Shown: piece by piece, positions 6,547 through 15,534 of the stretch
Layout of the letters: each line of letters starts with the position of its first letter
Numbering within the stretch: the stretch's first letter is position 1
Assembly (NCBI GenBank): GCA_019510535.1
Contig: JAEKKE010000134.1
Coordinates: 1 to 15,534 of the forward strand
Reading direction: 5' to 3'
Length of the DNA stretch: 15,534 bases
Source of the DNA: Acidobacteriota bacterium
GTDB taxonomy: Bacteria > Acidobacteriota > Terriglobia > Terriglobales > Acidobacteriaceae
Position numbers and translations under genes: made by a program
The notes under the pieces: model-generated
What the model saw: the letters and a program-made list of their open reading frames with translations, nothing else
What the model was told of the DNA's origin: nothing
Databases searched by the model: none

Positions 6547-6578
6547 AAAGGGCGGCTTCTTTTGGGAAGCCGCCCTTT
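6547..6578 (-). terminator. Rho-independent terminator after lon
   Basis: A perfect 13-bp stem, AAAGGGCGGCTTC (6547-6559) against its complement (6566-6578), encloses a 6-base loop. On the minus strand it is followed by TTTTTGCG (overlapping the stem foot at 6549-6545). It lies about 130 bases after the lon stop and only 30 bases before the LuxR-type start, so it ends lon transcription and also forms a barrier in the leader of the regulator gene. Confidence 0.88.
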
Positions 6579-6593
6579 GAATCTGCGATGGGA

Positions 6594-6707
6594 TTAGAGC
6601 CTTTTCCCTGTTGCTGGGTATCCCGGAAGAGGAATGCAGCGGCGTTTTCATTTCGGAAAACGCCCATAGATGCCGAAGCCCTACTCTAGACCTACAGGGA
6701 AAATGCT

Positions 6708-6711
<4 letters not shown>
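6594..6711 (-). repeat. Foldback repeat, copy A, overlapping the lon stop codon
   Basis: The terminal arms are inverted repeats: TAGAGC (6595-6600) pairs with GCTCTA (6705-6710), and TTTTCCCTGT (6602-6611) pairs with ACAGGGAAAA (6694-6703), with a single mismatch between them. Inside is a 9-bp hairpin GGCGTTTTC/GAAAACGCC (6641-6649 and 6656-6664). A second copy lies at 13079-13190, and 32 of 33 bases match between 6641-6673 and 13121-13153. The TAG of lon (6710-6708) is part of the terminal arm. No protein is encoded. It could be a MITE-like element or a structured 3' untranslated region. Confidence 0.85.
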
Positions 6712-9155
<2,444 letters not shown>

Positions 9156-9293
9156 GTGAGTGAACCTCTATCAAATCTTCTCATATCAGATGCCGCAGAA
9201 CTGGTTTGGTCGCAAACCGGCCCACCCTCCGTTGGATGACTTATCGGCTGGAAAGGTGATCCACTGAGCGGAAACTCTGCTAAAGTTCCCGGC

Positions 9294-10097
9294 ATGAGCA
9301 ACATCCGGAGCTTCTTCGTTGCATTTCTGGCGGCCGCAGGCACACTGCTGCCGGCCCAGACACCCATGCAAACCCAGCCCAATCCGCCTGCCTTTGACGT
9401 CGCCTCGGTGAAGCAGAACAAAAGTGTTGGCGATGGCCGGTCCCATATCTGGAGCTCCTCCGATAATGGCAATTTCAAGACTCAGAACGTCTCGATGAAA
9501 GGCCTGCTGGAATTTGCCTACGGGATGCCGCAAGCGCAGATCGTGGGAACCCTGGACAAGGTCAGCGTTGCGACCTTCGATATCGACGCCAAGCTGGACG
9601 AAGAGTCCGAGACACGCTTCGAAGCCCAAACCATCGACCTCCGCCGGGCACAGAAACCCAAGATGGTGCAGGCTTTGCTCGCCGAACGTTTTCACCTCAC
9701 CTGTCATCGTGAGAACCGAGAGATGGTGAGCTACGCTCTCCTACCGGCCAAGGATGGTCCGAAACTCAAACCCACGCAGAATGACGGTCTTCACTCAGAC
9801 AACGGGTACGGCAGGATTCGTGCGCAGGGCGCTACGGTGGAACAACTCGCACGATTGATTGCCCAGCGCCTGAATGAGCCGGTCGTCGACTCCAGTGGGA
9901 TTAGCGGCAGATACGACATGGAGATCAACTTCACGCCTCCAGAAGGGCCTATGAAGCTGAACGGTCAGCCAATCCCTGATCCTCCGCCGTCCATCTTCAC
10001 GGCAATCCAGGAACAGCTTGGTCTGAAATTGGAAAAACGCAAAGGCCCAGTTGAGGTCCTCGTTGTCGATCATGTCGAGATGCCGACGGAGAACTAA
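9294..10097 (+). CDS. Secreted TIGR03435 family protein
   Basis: The protein has 267 residues. The signal peptide covers about 1-21 (MSNIRSFFVAFLAAAGTLLPAQ). The mature part shows the marks of the acidobacterial TIGR03435 family: PPAFDVASVKQNK near the start, then VSMKGLLEFAYGMPQAQIVG, then FDIDAKLDEES, then LLAERFHLTCHRENREM followed by SYALLPAKDGPKL. It closes with VVDSSGISGRYDMEINFTP and LGLKLEKRKGPVEVLVVDHVEMPTEN. The family is often present in many copies per genome in this phylum; its function is unknown. There is no good ribosome-binding site before the ATG, but the signal peptide fits this start. The TAA overlaps the stop codon of convergent pheA by 4 bases. Confidence 0.93.
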   Translation: MSNIRSFFVAFLAAAGTLLPAQTPMQTQPNPPAFDVASVKQNKSVGDGRSHIWSSSDNGNFKTQNVSMKGLLEFAYGMPQAQIVGTLDKVSVATFDIDAKLDEESETRFEAQTIDLRRAQKPKMVQALLAERFHLTCHRENREMVSYALLPAKDGPKLKPTQNDGLHSDNGYGRIRAQGATVEQLARLIAQRLNEPVVDSSGISGRYDMEINFTPPEGPMKLNGQPIPDPPPSIFTAIQEQLGLKLEKRKGPVEVLVVDHVEMPTEN

Positions 10098-10930
10098 CTC
10101 GCTGCGACGTACCGTCCCATCTCGCGCACCAGGTCGCAGCTCTTCGTAAGGCTGGCGACTGCTTTTTCCGCCTGTTCTTCTCCGGTAAAGCGGAAGTCCA
10201 CATAAAACAGGTACTCCCAGGGCTTCCCCGGCACCGGCCGCGACTCAATCTTGGTCAGGTCCACGCCAGCCTCTGCCAGCCCCTGCAGCGCCTGCACCAG
10301 TGTGCCTGGACGATGCGCAACCGAAAAAGCCAGAGAGAGCTTGTTCGCCTGCGGAATATTGACCGCATCTGCCTTACGCTTCAGCAGAAGAAAACGGGTG
10401 TAGTTCTCTGGGTTATCTTCAACGCCTGCCTCGATGATCTCGGCTCCATACTCCGGCGCTGCGGGAGCGCTGGCGATGGCAGCGGTGGTGCGATCGCCTT
10501 TCGCCATCATATGTTTCACACTGCCCGCAGTGTCGTAGAACGGAACCGCGTCGAGCTCACGATGGGCTGCCAGCCAGCGACGGCACTGGCTCAACGCCAC
10601 CGGATGCGACAGTACCCGTTTCACCTCTTCAAGGGTGACACCTGGCATCACCATCAGATTGTGCAGGATGCGCAGCAGCAGCTCTCCTTCGATACGAAGG
10701 TCGTGGTTGAAGAGCAGATCGTAATGCTCTGCCACGGAGCCGTGCAGTGTGTTTTCGATCGGGAGCACGGCGGTATCGACACCGTCGCCCGCCGCCAGGC
10801 GCTCCACCACCTCCACGGAAAGAGCACAAGGCACGATAGTTACGCCTTCTCCCAACATCTTCATTGCTGCGGCATGGCTGTTCGATCCACGCTCACCCTG
10901 AATTGCAACTCGCAAAGCAACCTTTTCCAT
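10094..10930 (-). CDS. pheA: Prephenate dehydratase (PheA-type, with ACT domain)
   Basis: The protein has 278 residues, a monofunctional prephenate dehydratase that converts prephenate to phenylpyruvate in phenylalanine synthesis, with no chorismate mutase domain. The catalytic part (about 5-185) starts AIQGERGSNSHAAA and contains LPIENTLHGSV and the NYTRF motif with T178, R179 and F180. The regulatory ACT domain (about 197-275) has GTLV at 209-212 and ESRP at 229-232, the two motifs that bind phenylalanine, so feedback inhibition is expected. The ribosome-binding site before the ATG is weak. It is divergent from the Lmo0937/CsbD cluster and convergent with the TIGR03435 gene, with a TAG/TAA overlap (CTAA at 10094-10097). 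Confidence 0.96.
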   Translation of the reverse strand: MEKVALRVAIQGERGSNSHAAAMKMLGEGVTIVPCALSVEVVERLAAGDGVDTAVLPIENTLHGSVAEHYDLLFNHDLRIEGELLLRILHNLMVMPGVTLEEVKRVLSHPVALSQCRRWLAAHRELDAVPFYDTAGSVKHMMAKGDRTTAAIASAPAAPEYGAEIIEAGVEDNPENYTRFLLLKRKADAVNIPQANKLSLAFSVAHRPGTLVQALQGLAEAGVDLTKIESRPVPGKPWEYLFYVDFRFTGEEQAEKAVASLTKSCDLVREMGRYVAAS

Positions 10931-11009
10931 TTGTGCTCACTATGACCCAGGAGAAATTCCCCTGCAAATTCTGGCAACGTTCAAAGTCTATCCGGCAACT
11001 TACTCTCAC

Positions 11010-11025
11010 GTAACGTCCGCGTTAC
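11010..11025. promoter_or_regulatory. Inverted repeat upstream of the stress cluster
   Basis: GTAACG and CGTTAC flank a 4-base spacer, a perfect 16-bp operator-like palindrome 54 bases before the first Lmo0937 gene in the divergent gap with pheA. A second, GC-rich stem (CCCCGC at 11035-11040 with GCGGGG at 11049-11054) lies between it and the ribosome-binding site. The palindrome may be a regulator site. I could not fit a confident -35/-10 pair. Confidence 0.3.
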
Positions 11026-11078
11026 ACAGATTTCCCCCGCGCCCGGCTGCGGGGCATTTCATCCAGGAGGGACCTCCA

Positions 11079-11231
11079 ATGCTCTGGACAATTACAGTCA
11101 TTCTTCTTGTTGCGTGGCTCGTCGGTCTGGTTTCCAGCTACACGCTCGGCGGTTGGATTCACATTCTGCTCGTCCTCGCCGTTATCTCGCTGATCTTCAA
11201 CCTGCTTGCCGGCCGACGCTCAGCGCTTTGA
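11079..11231 (+). CDS. Lmo0937-family small membrane protein, copy 1
   Basis: This 50-residue peptide begins MLWTITVILLVAWLVGLVSS. It has two hydrophobic segments (about 3-19 and 28-45) joined by SSYTLGGWIHIL, and ends with a basic tail (AGRRSAL). The TLGGW-I-H centre is the signature of the Lmo0937 family; its function is unknown and it is often found with stress genes. AGGAGG lies eight bases before the ATG, a near-ideal ribosome-binding site, which strongly supports a real gene despite its size. A close paralogue follows 55 bases later. Confidence 0.88.
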   Translation: MLWTITVILLVAWLVGLVSSYTLGGWIHILLVLAVISLIFNLLAGRRSAL

Positions 11232-11286
11232 CTTCACACTACCTGCGAAACGCATTCGCGTAAGCCGGAAGAAGGAGTAGGAACGA

Positions 11287-11436
11287 ATGCTGCTCTTCTT
11301 GACGATTGTGTTGTTCGCTCTCTGGCTGCTCGGCATGGTCAGTACATACACACTCGGCGGATGGATACATCTGCTGCTCTTTCTGGCCGTAGCCGCGCTG
11401 CTTATTCGTTTGATTCAGGGACGCAATCCGCTCTAA
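11287..11436 (+). CDS. Lmo0937-family small membrane protein, copy 2
   Basis: This 49-residue peptide begins MLLFLTIVLFALWLLGMVST. It has the same layout as its upstream neighbour: hydrophobic, then the shared YTLGGWIHLL centre, then hydrophobic, then a basic end (QGRNPL). AAGGAG lies nine bases before the ATG. The two genes look like a tandem duplication that has diverged outside the centre. The gap to the CsbD-like gene is 53 bases, so all three are probably one transcript ending at 11864-11886. Confidence 0.88.
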   Translation: MLLFLTIVLFALWLLGMVSTYTLGGWIHLLLFLAVAALLIRLIQGRNPL

Positions 11437-11489
11437 CGGCGGGTTGCGCCTCCCTTCCAGAACGCACGACCAACCAAGGAGTCTTCATC

Positions 11490-11840
11490 ATGAACAAGAG
11501 CAATGTCAGTGGAAAAATCGATCAGGTCGTGGGCAAGGTCAAGGAAGGTGTCGGAGAAGCCATTGGCAATGAGCGTCTTGCCAACTCCGGCGTCGCCGAT
11601 CAGCTCAAGGGTCACGCCAAGGAAGCCTGGGGCAACGCCAAGGACACGGCCGCCGAGGTTCACAAGACCACCCGCACCGAAGCCGATGTCCGTCGCGAAC
11701 AGGCTGAGACCCACGCGACCAGCATGCGCGACAAGATCACCAATGCAGCCGAAAACGCCAAAGATAAAGTGAACCAGAAACTCGACGACATCAAAGACGA
11801 ACAGCGTGAGCGCCGCGACAACATTCGCCGCTCAGCGTAA
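11490..11840 (+). CDS. CsbD-like stress protein
   Basis: The protein has 116 residues from the ATG at 11490, which has AAGGAG eight bases upstream. The frame is open back to 11361, but that part overlaps the second Lmo0937 gene and is rejected. Residues 1-60 fit CsbD: NKSNVSGKIDQVVGKVKEGV, then GEAIGNERLANSGVADQLKG, then HAKEAWGNAKD. The rest is a highly charged, Ala/Lys/Glu-rich region predicted to be helical (NAAENAKDKVNQKLDDIKDE, then QRERRDNIRRS). CsbD-like proteins are cytoplasmic, hydrophilic and induced by general stress in several bacteria. Their biochemical role is unknown. Longer than the usual 60-70 residue CsbD because of the charged tail. Confidence 0.9.
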   Translation: MNKSNVSGKIDQVVGKVKEGVGEAIGNERLANSGVADQLKGHAKEAWGNAKDTAAEVHKTTRTEADVRREQAETHATSMRDKITNAAENAKDKVNQKLDDIKDEQRERRDNIRRSA

Positions 11841-11863
11841 CAAGAGGCAATACCAACTCCCTT

Positions 11864-11886
11864 CGACCCGGCCCTGCGCCGGGTCG
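11864..11886 (+). terminator. Rho-independent terminator of the stress cluster
   Basis: A 9-bp stem, CGACCCGGC (11864-11872) with GCCGGGTCG (11878-11886), encloses the loop CCTGC and is followed on the plus strand by TTATTTTTTG. It lies 24 bases after the CsbD-like stop. Confidence 0.92.
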
Positions 11887-12163
11887 TTATTTTTTGCGCC
11901 AGCAATAGGATCGAGGGGCAGTTTTGTTGGCTGGGTAAAGGGAACCGCTTTTCTACGGCTTATCGTCTGCGCATAGGAATAGGCACCTGAGGTCGACGGC
12001 AAGCGCTTTGGTATAGAGCGCACTAACCCAACGCACACGTTTCGTCGAATGCAGGCGGCCGGTGCTTTTGCAACCGGAGAACTCGTGAATGGGGCAAGAA
12101 GCAGATTTCTCCGCTTCGCTGCGAAAATGACAAATCAAAAATTACGCTGATAAACCCGCCAAG
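11887..12163. other. Gene-free stretch between convergent genes
   Basis: About 275 bases between the stress-cluster terminator and the ubiA stop carry no credible gene on either strand. I see a weak hairpin at 12059-12077 (CCGGTGC, loop TTTT, GCA-A-CCGG) and a short palindrome TTCGC-T-GCGAA at 12115-12125 in an AT-richer tail. Neither has a clear terminator T-run. It may contain decayed repeat sequence. Confidence 0.4.
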
Positions 12164-13027
12164 CTATCGCCGCAGCACATCCGCGACCACGAAGCTCATA
12201 AACAACACCGCGATAATGCCGTTCAAGGTAAAGAACGCAGCATTCATGCGCCGCATGTCCTTCGGCGAGATAATCGCGTGCTCGTAGCCCAGCAGCAGAG
12301 CCACCACGCCGATACCTACCCAGGCCACCGGACCGAACGAGAACAGTGTTCCCAGCCACGCCAGTAGACCCAGCATGCCGGCGTGCATGATGCGGGCGAT
12401 CCAGAAGGCGCCCTCCACACCGAACGCTGAGGGCACCGAATGCAACCCGACACGGCGGTCGTGGTCGAAGTCCTGGCAGGCATACAGCACATCAAAACCA
12501 CCAACCCACAGCAGAACGGCACCCGTCAGCACAATGATCCGCGGGTCTAATGATCCGCGAACTGCTATCCACGCAGCAGACGGCGCGATGCCCAGCGCCA
12601 GCCCTAGAACAAGATGGCTCCAGCGGGTAACGCGCTTCATATAGCTGTACGAGAGCACAACACCGAGCGCGACCGGCGAGAGCAGCAGCGTCAAGCCGTT
12701 CAGCATCGCAGCGCCGAGTACAAACAGCGCGCAGCTCACAATCACGAACCCGCCCACAAACTTCGCACTCAACAGACCGGCAGGAATGGCGCGCATTGCC
12801 GTGCGCGGGTTCTTGCTGTCGATCTCGGCATCCACCAAACGGTTGAAAGCCATTGCCGCGGAGCGCGCCGCCACCATGCACACGACAATCCATCCGAGCT
12901 TCGCCAACGGCGGAATACCGCCCGTGGCAAGCACCGATGCCGTCAGCGCAAAAGGCAGCGCAAAGATGGAGTGTTCCCACTTGATCATCTCAAGTGTGAC
13001 TGCCGTATTGCGCCAGATTCCCTGCAC
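12164..13027 (-). CDS. ubiA: UbiA-family prenyltransferase (quinone biosynthesis type)
   Basis: The protein has 287 residues with about eight to nine membrane segments, an intramembrane aromatic prenyltransferase. The first Mg/diphosphate motif is NRLVDAEID (N62, D66, D70), followed by SKNPRTAMRAIPAG. The second is DVLYACQDFDHD (D179, Y182, D186, D190), followed by RRVGLHSVP. These variants fit the branch annotated as UbiA-like TIGR01475, which includes MqnP of the futalosine menaquinone route, more than classical proteobacterial UbiA. No other quinone genes are in the window, so the aromatic substrate is not certain. The start is a GTG with AAAGG very close. An ATG 13 codons later would remove LEM-adjacent residues usual for the family. 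It lies about 160 bases downstream of the BON gene, separated from it by foldback repeat copy B. Confidence 0.88.
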   Translation of the reverse strand: MQGIWRNTAVTLEMIKWEHSIFALPFALTASVLATGGIPPLAKLGWIVVCMVAARSAAMAFNRLVDAEIDSKNPRTAMRAIPAGLLSAKFVGGFVIVSCALFVLGAAMLNGLTLLLSPVALGVVLSYSYMKRVTRWSHLVLGLALGIAPSAAWIAVRGSLDPRIIVLTGAVLLWVGGFDVLYACQDFDHDRRVGLHSVPSAFGVEGAFWIARIMHAGMLGLLAWLGTLFSFGPVAWVGIGVVALLLGYEHAIISPKDMRRMNAAFFTLNGIIAVLFMSFVVADVLRR

Positions 13028-13033
13028 GCCTTT

Positions 13034-13039
13034 ATTGTA
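13034..13039 (-). promoter_or_regulatory. Possible -10 element of ubiA
   Basis: TACAAT on the minus strand matches TATAAT at five of six positions and lies six bases before the GTG. If used, the transcript would be leaderless or nearly so. No consensus -35 is present at 16-18 bases, but three CCGGT pentamers (13046-13050, 13057-13061, 13066-13070) occupy that region. Confidence 0.3.
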
Positions 13040-13078
13040 GTTTGTCCGGTCTTATTCCGGTTTGGCCGGTATTTTTCT

Positions 13079-13190
13079 GCGTTTTCCCGGTGCTGGATAT
13101 CCCGAACGTGGGTGTGCGGCGGCGTTTTCATTGCGGAAAACGCCCATAGATGCGGGAACCCTGCACTGCGCCTACAGGGAACTGCTCTAA
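13079..13190 (-). repeat. Foldback repeat, copy B, overlapping the stop codon of the BON-domain gene
   Basis: This is the second copy of the element at 6594-6711, in the same orientation relative to its neighbouring gene. The inner hairpin GGCGTTTTC/GAAAACGCC is at 13121-13129 and 13136-13144. The stop-proximal arm is well kept (CCTACAGGGA, then CTGCTCTA, ending 13189). The distal arm is more decayed (CTGCGTTTTCCCGG). The two copies differ by small compensating indels. The TAG of the BON-domain gene (13189-13187) falls in the terminal arm. Confidence 0.82.
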
Positions 13191-14011
13191 CGTTGTTCCG
13201 GGCTCGCCGCGCCCGCGACCTGCAGCTCGTTGGTCACCTTGAAGACCCCAGCCACTCCATTGGCGCGGACTCCCGCCGTATCCTTATCCGCCTGCGTATC
13301 CACGACACCCGCTAACGTCACATTGCCATTCACCACGACAATACGGATGGGCTTGGCCGGGTCAATGGAGTACTTATTCAGCGACGGGAAGCCGTACACC
13401 GCACGCGCCACCGCCATGCGGATACGATCGTCATTCGGCGAGAGGGGCGCGACCTCGATGTTGTCCACAACATCCTTCACACCCGGATAGTTCGACACCA
13501 GACTCACCGCCGAATCGCGGTCCATCGGGCCATACGCTACGCCGCCGAGAGTGACCACGCCATCCTGCACACCGATAGTGAAGGAATTGAATGCGGTGGT
13601 GCCATAGCCGACCCGGTCGTATGAAAGCTTCTCCGCCAACTTGTCGCGCAACTGTACATCAGTCAGTTCGCTGCTGCTGGCAACCTCGATCATGTTGCGC
13701 ACAGCCAGCACATTTTTCACGTGATGAGCACGATTATCCGCATCGGCCTTGGAACTGTAGAGGTCTACCGAGCCGCTCAGGGTGACCACACCGCGGTTCA
13801 CGTCGGGCTTCACACCGCCGAACCGTTTGCTGCTGAGCTTTTCCTTTAGATCCTGAAGAATCTGGGCATCATTGGCGCCGGTGGCAGACTCTTTCTTGCC
13901 CTGCGCATGCGCGGTGATTCCGGCAATGCCCATCGCTACCGCCAGCGCTAATCCAAGGGCGCTGACAACGTTCGTAAACCGCATCCTCTTCAACAACGCT
14001 AACGTACTCAT
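13187..14011 (-). CDS. Periplasmic protein with three BON domains
   Basis: The protein has 274 residues. Residues 1-37 form a signal peptide with a long n-region (MSTLALLKRMRF, a hydrophobic core, then GITAHAQG), with likely cleavage after AHA. Three BON repeats follow at about 46-110, 115-188 and 192-266. Each has the alternating pattern seen in GVVTLSGSVDLYSSKADAD, GVVTLGGVAYGPMDRDSAV and GNVTLAGVVDTQADKDTA. BON domains are associated with binding envelope phospholipid, as in OsmY and DolP. A role at the outer membrane would suit the adjacent TamB-like gene, 42 bases upstream on the same strand. The ATG at 14011 has a weak ribosome-binding site; an ATG at 13984 would shorten the n-region. 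The stop codon lies in foldback repeat copy B. Confidence 0.9.
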   Translation of the reverse strand: MSTLALLKRMRFTNVVSALGLALAVAMGIAGITAHAQGKKESATGANDAQILQDLKEKLSSKRFGGVKPDVNRGVVTLSGSVDLYSSKADADNRAHHVKNVLAVRNMIEVASSSELTDVQLRDKLAEKLSYDRVGYGTTAFNSFTIGVQDGVVTLGGVAYGPMDRDSAVSLVSNYPGVKDVVDNIEVAPLSPNDDRIRMAVARAVYGFPSLNKYSIDPAKPIRIVVVNGNVTLAGVVDTQADKDTAGVRANGVAGVFKVTNELQVAGAASPEQR

Positions 14012-14053
14012 ATCTTGTTAGAAGCCAGGGTCCTGTAAATAGATGTACCCATA

Positions 14054-15534
14054 TTACTTGTAGCGCTTCCGGATCTTATAAACGATGCTGAAAACACCGT
14101 TCTCATCGCGGGTGGCGACAACAGCGTTATTCCGGTTTACCTGATATTGAAGCTGAATTAACTGTCGTGCCGACGAGTTCACATTCGTGGCAAAGACCAC
14201 CGTCAACTGCCGCGATAGCTGCTCTTCAATCGTGATGCGGGCCGACGAGTTGCCCACGGCGCCGGTATAAGAGGGGTCAATCTTCACGGTTCCCGCTCCA
14301 CCAAACAGCTTCGATACCCTGTTACTGACGGTCGCATTCAGTGCGCTTCCAAGCAGTGCCGAGGTCGTCGGATCGGTTCCGCTCCGCAATTGCTGCTCCT
14401 GGTAGATCTGGGCCTGTTCCTGGGTTCTTCCCAAAGCCAGCAGGGCGAAGATGTCCGCCTCGCTGAGCGGTGGTTCCGAGCGATAGGTTGGCTTCAGGCT
14501 GGTCGACGTACCATGCAGGCCGATGGTGATGTCGTAGTTGCTGACGCGCGCCGTCGCATCCAAATCGATGACAGGATCGATTCGCACCGGGTTATTGAAG
14601 TAGACATCGCCGCGCTGCAACTGGTATTGCACACCTGCGAAGCTTGCACTGCCATCGGTAATCGACACGCGTCCCAGCACGGAAGGAACCGCCAGCGTAC
14701 CCACGACGCGCAGGTCGACCTTACCTGCCAGCTTGGCGTACGAGTTCTGGAAGTCAAGCTGAGGCGATGAGGTCACGCGGATATTGAGGTGGACCTTGTT
14801 GGTCGTGGCGTCCGGATCCGGCGGAGCTGAAACAGCGCCGCTGCCGGCAAACTGGGCAAAGTCAAACTCTTCGCTAAGGCCGAAACGCGTAATCAGCACA
14901 TCGCCGCTCAACTGCATCGAGTTGCTGTTGCCGATCAGATGCAGGCTGGTGTTCGCCGTTGTGCTGACGCCATAGAGACGGACGCGTGCCGCATTTGCCG
15001 TCGCGGTCAGATCCGCGTAGAAGCCGTTCCGGTAGGTCATGAACCCGCCCAGCCGCAACTGTCCACCACCTGTGGTCGCCGTCAGCGACTGCACCTCTAG
15101 CCGATCCCGGTTGAAAACCAAGGTGCCGTTGATATTGCTCAGGCCATTTGGGATGTCTTCGTACGCCAGGTTGGCATTCTTCATCTCGACGCGGCCGGTC
15201 AGTACGGGAGTCTGCGTGGTTCCTGAAGCAGATACGGTGAACGTCACCCCGCCACTCGCGAGAATGCTGGGCTGTACGGTGTGTAACACCGCCAGATCCG
15301 CATTTCCGCTAGCCTTCGCGTCGAGATGGCCGCCTTTCGGGTCCGTTACGCCCAGTATCTGGGCCGTCCCTTCGACGCGCACATCTGTCTCCGATCCCGT
15401 AATGTGAACGGGCTGCAGCCGCACCGTTCCATTCTCCAGAGATGCCCGCATTGGAGCTTCGGTCTTGAACGCCAGTCCTGCTACCGAAATATCGACATTG
15501 CGGATCTCCGCAGTGCCGCGCAACTGCTCCGGAG
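14054..15534 (-). CDS. tamB: TamB-like (DUF490) translocation/assembly protein, C-terminal part
   Basis: The frame is open to the right edge, so the start is missing; 492 residues of the C-terminal part are visible. The sequence is a long run of short beta strands typical of the TamB/AsmA-like groove (for example VRVEGTAQILGVTDPKGGHL, then GRVEMKNANLAYEDIPNGLS, then VGTLAVPSVLGRVSITDGSA). It ends in the diagnostic C-terminal domain: YRSEPPLSEADIFALLALGR, then FGGAGTVKIDPSYTG, then RITIEEQLSRQLTVVFATNV and a basic end, KIRKRYK. TamB-type proteins bridge inner and outer membranes for lipid transport or outer-membrane protein assembly. The BON-domain gene follows after 42 bases. Confidence 0.9.
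   Translation of the reverse strand, partial: PEQLRGTAEIRNVDISVAGLAFKTEAPMRASLENGTVRLQPVHITGSETDVRVEGTAQILGVTDPKGGHLDAKASGNADLAVLHTVQPSILASGGVTFTVSASGTTQTPVLTGRVEMKNANLAYEDIPNGLSNINGTLVFNRDRLEVQSLTATTGGGQLRLGGFMTYRNGFYADLTATANAARVRLYGVSTTANTSLHLIGNSNSMQLSGDVLITRFGLSEEFDFAQFAGSGAVSAPPDPDATTNKVHLNIRVTSSPQLDFQNSYAKLAGKVDLRVVGTLAVPSVLGRVSITDGSASFAGVQYQLQRGDVYFNNPVRIDPVIDLDATARVSNYDITIGLHGTSTSLKPTYRSEPPLSEADIFALLALGRTQEQAQIYQEQQLRSGTDPTTSALLGSALNATVSNRVSKLFGGAGTVKIDPSYTGAVGNSSARITIEEQLSRQLTVVFATNVNSSARQLIQLQYQVNRNNAVVATRDENGVFSIVYKIRKRYK

Noticed and set aside
9156..9293. Heat-shock control element for lon
   Set aside because: I looked for CIRCE-type inverted repeats and sigma-32-type boxes in the lon/TIGR03435 gap and found nothing convincing.
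11361..11489. Extended N-terminus for the CsbD-like protein
   Set aside because: It overlaps the second Lmo0937 gene. The ATG at 11490 has a good AAGGAG and gives the normal CsbD start.

Overview
The window looks like an ordinary chromosomal stretch of an Acidobacteriota genome, probably class Terriglobia (Acidobacteriaceae such as Granulicella, Terriglobus or Edaphobacter). The basis is two protein families that are strongly enriched in that group, a TIGR03435-type secreted protein and a TIGR03436-type VWA protein. An Acidobacteria-style Hfq-like protein and high-GC codon use fit the same picture. Genus-level placement is inference. I see no rRNA, tRNA, CRISPR array, phage or transposase gene.

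Left end (1-2490): the start of a lipoprotein gene runs off the left edge, divergent from an unrecognised secreted protein. That gene converges, across a compound hairpin, on recO. recO is broken here by an exact 25-bp tandem duplication. Upstream of recO lie a terminator hairpin and a 7Fe-type ferredoxin gene with a readable promoter.

Middle-left (2488-6517): a tightly packed minus-strand run, read from right to left, holds a membrane-anchored LuxR-type regulator, a DUF4199 membrane protein, moaD, moaE, a secreted VWA protein, an Hfq-like protein and suhB. The moaE/VWA junction overlaps as GTGA and the hfq/suhB junction as TAATG, so these pairs are probably translationally coupled. MoaD and MoaE are the two subunits of molybdopterin synthase.

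Centre (6547-10930): lon (AAA+ protease) is followed by a ~118-bp foldback repeat and then a strong terminator. Divergent from lon is the TIGR03435 gene, whose stop codon overlaps the stop codon of convergent pheA (prephenate dehydratase) by 4 bp.

Right (11079-15534): a plus-strand stress-type cluster encodes two ~50-residue Lmo0937-family membrane peptides and a CsbD-like protein, ending at a good terminator. Then come minus-strand ubiA (quinone prenyltransferase type), a second copy of the ~115-bp repeat, a triple-BON periplasmic protein, and the C-terminal part of a TamB-like protein running off the right edge.

The most unusual observations are: (1) the 25-bp duplication that disrupts recO and would be exactly reversible; (2) a two-copy foldback repeat whose terminal TAG is, in both copies, the stop codon of the neighbouring gene; (3) a MoaD whose C-terminal Gly-Gly is not terminal.
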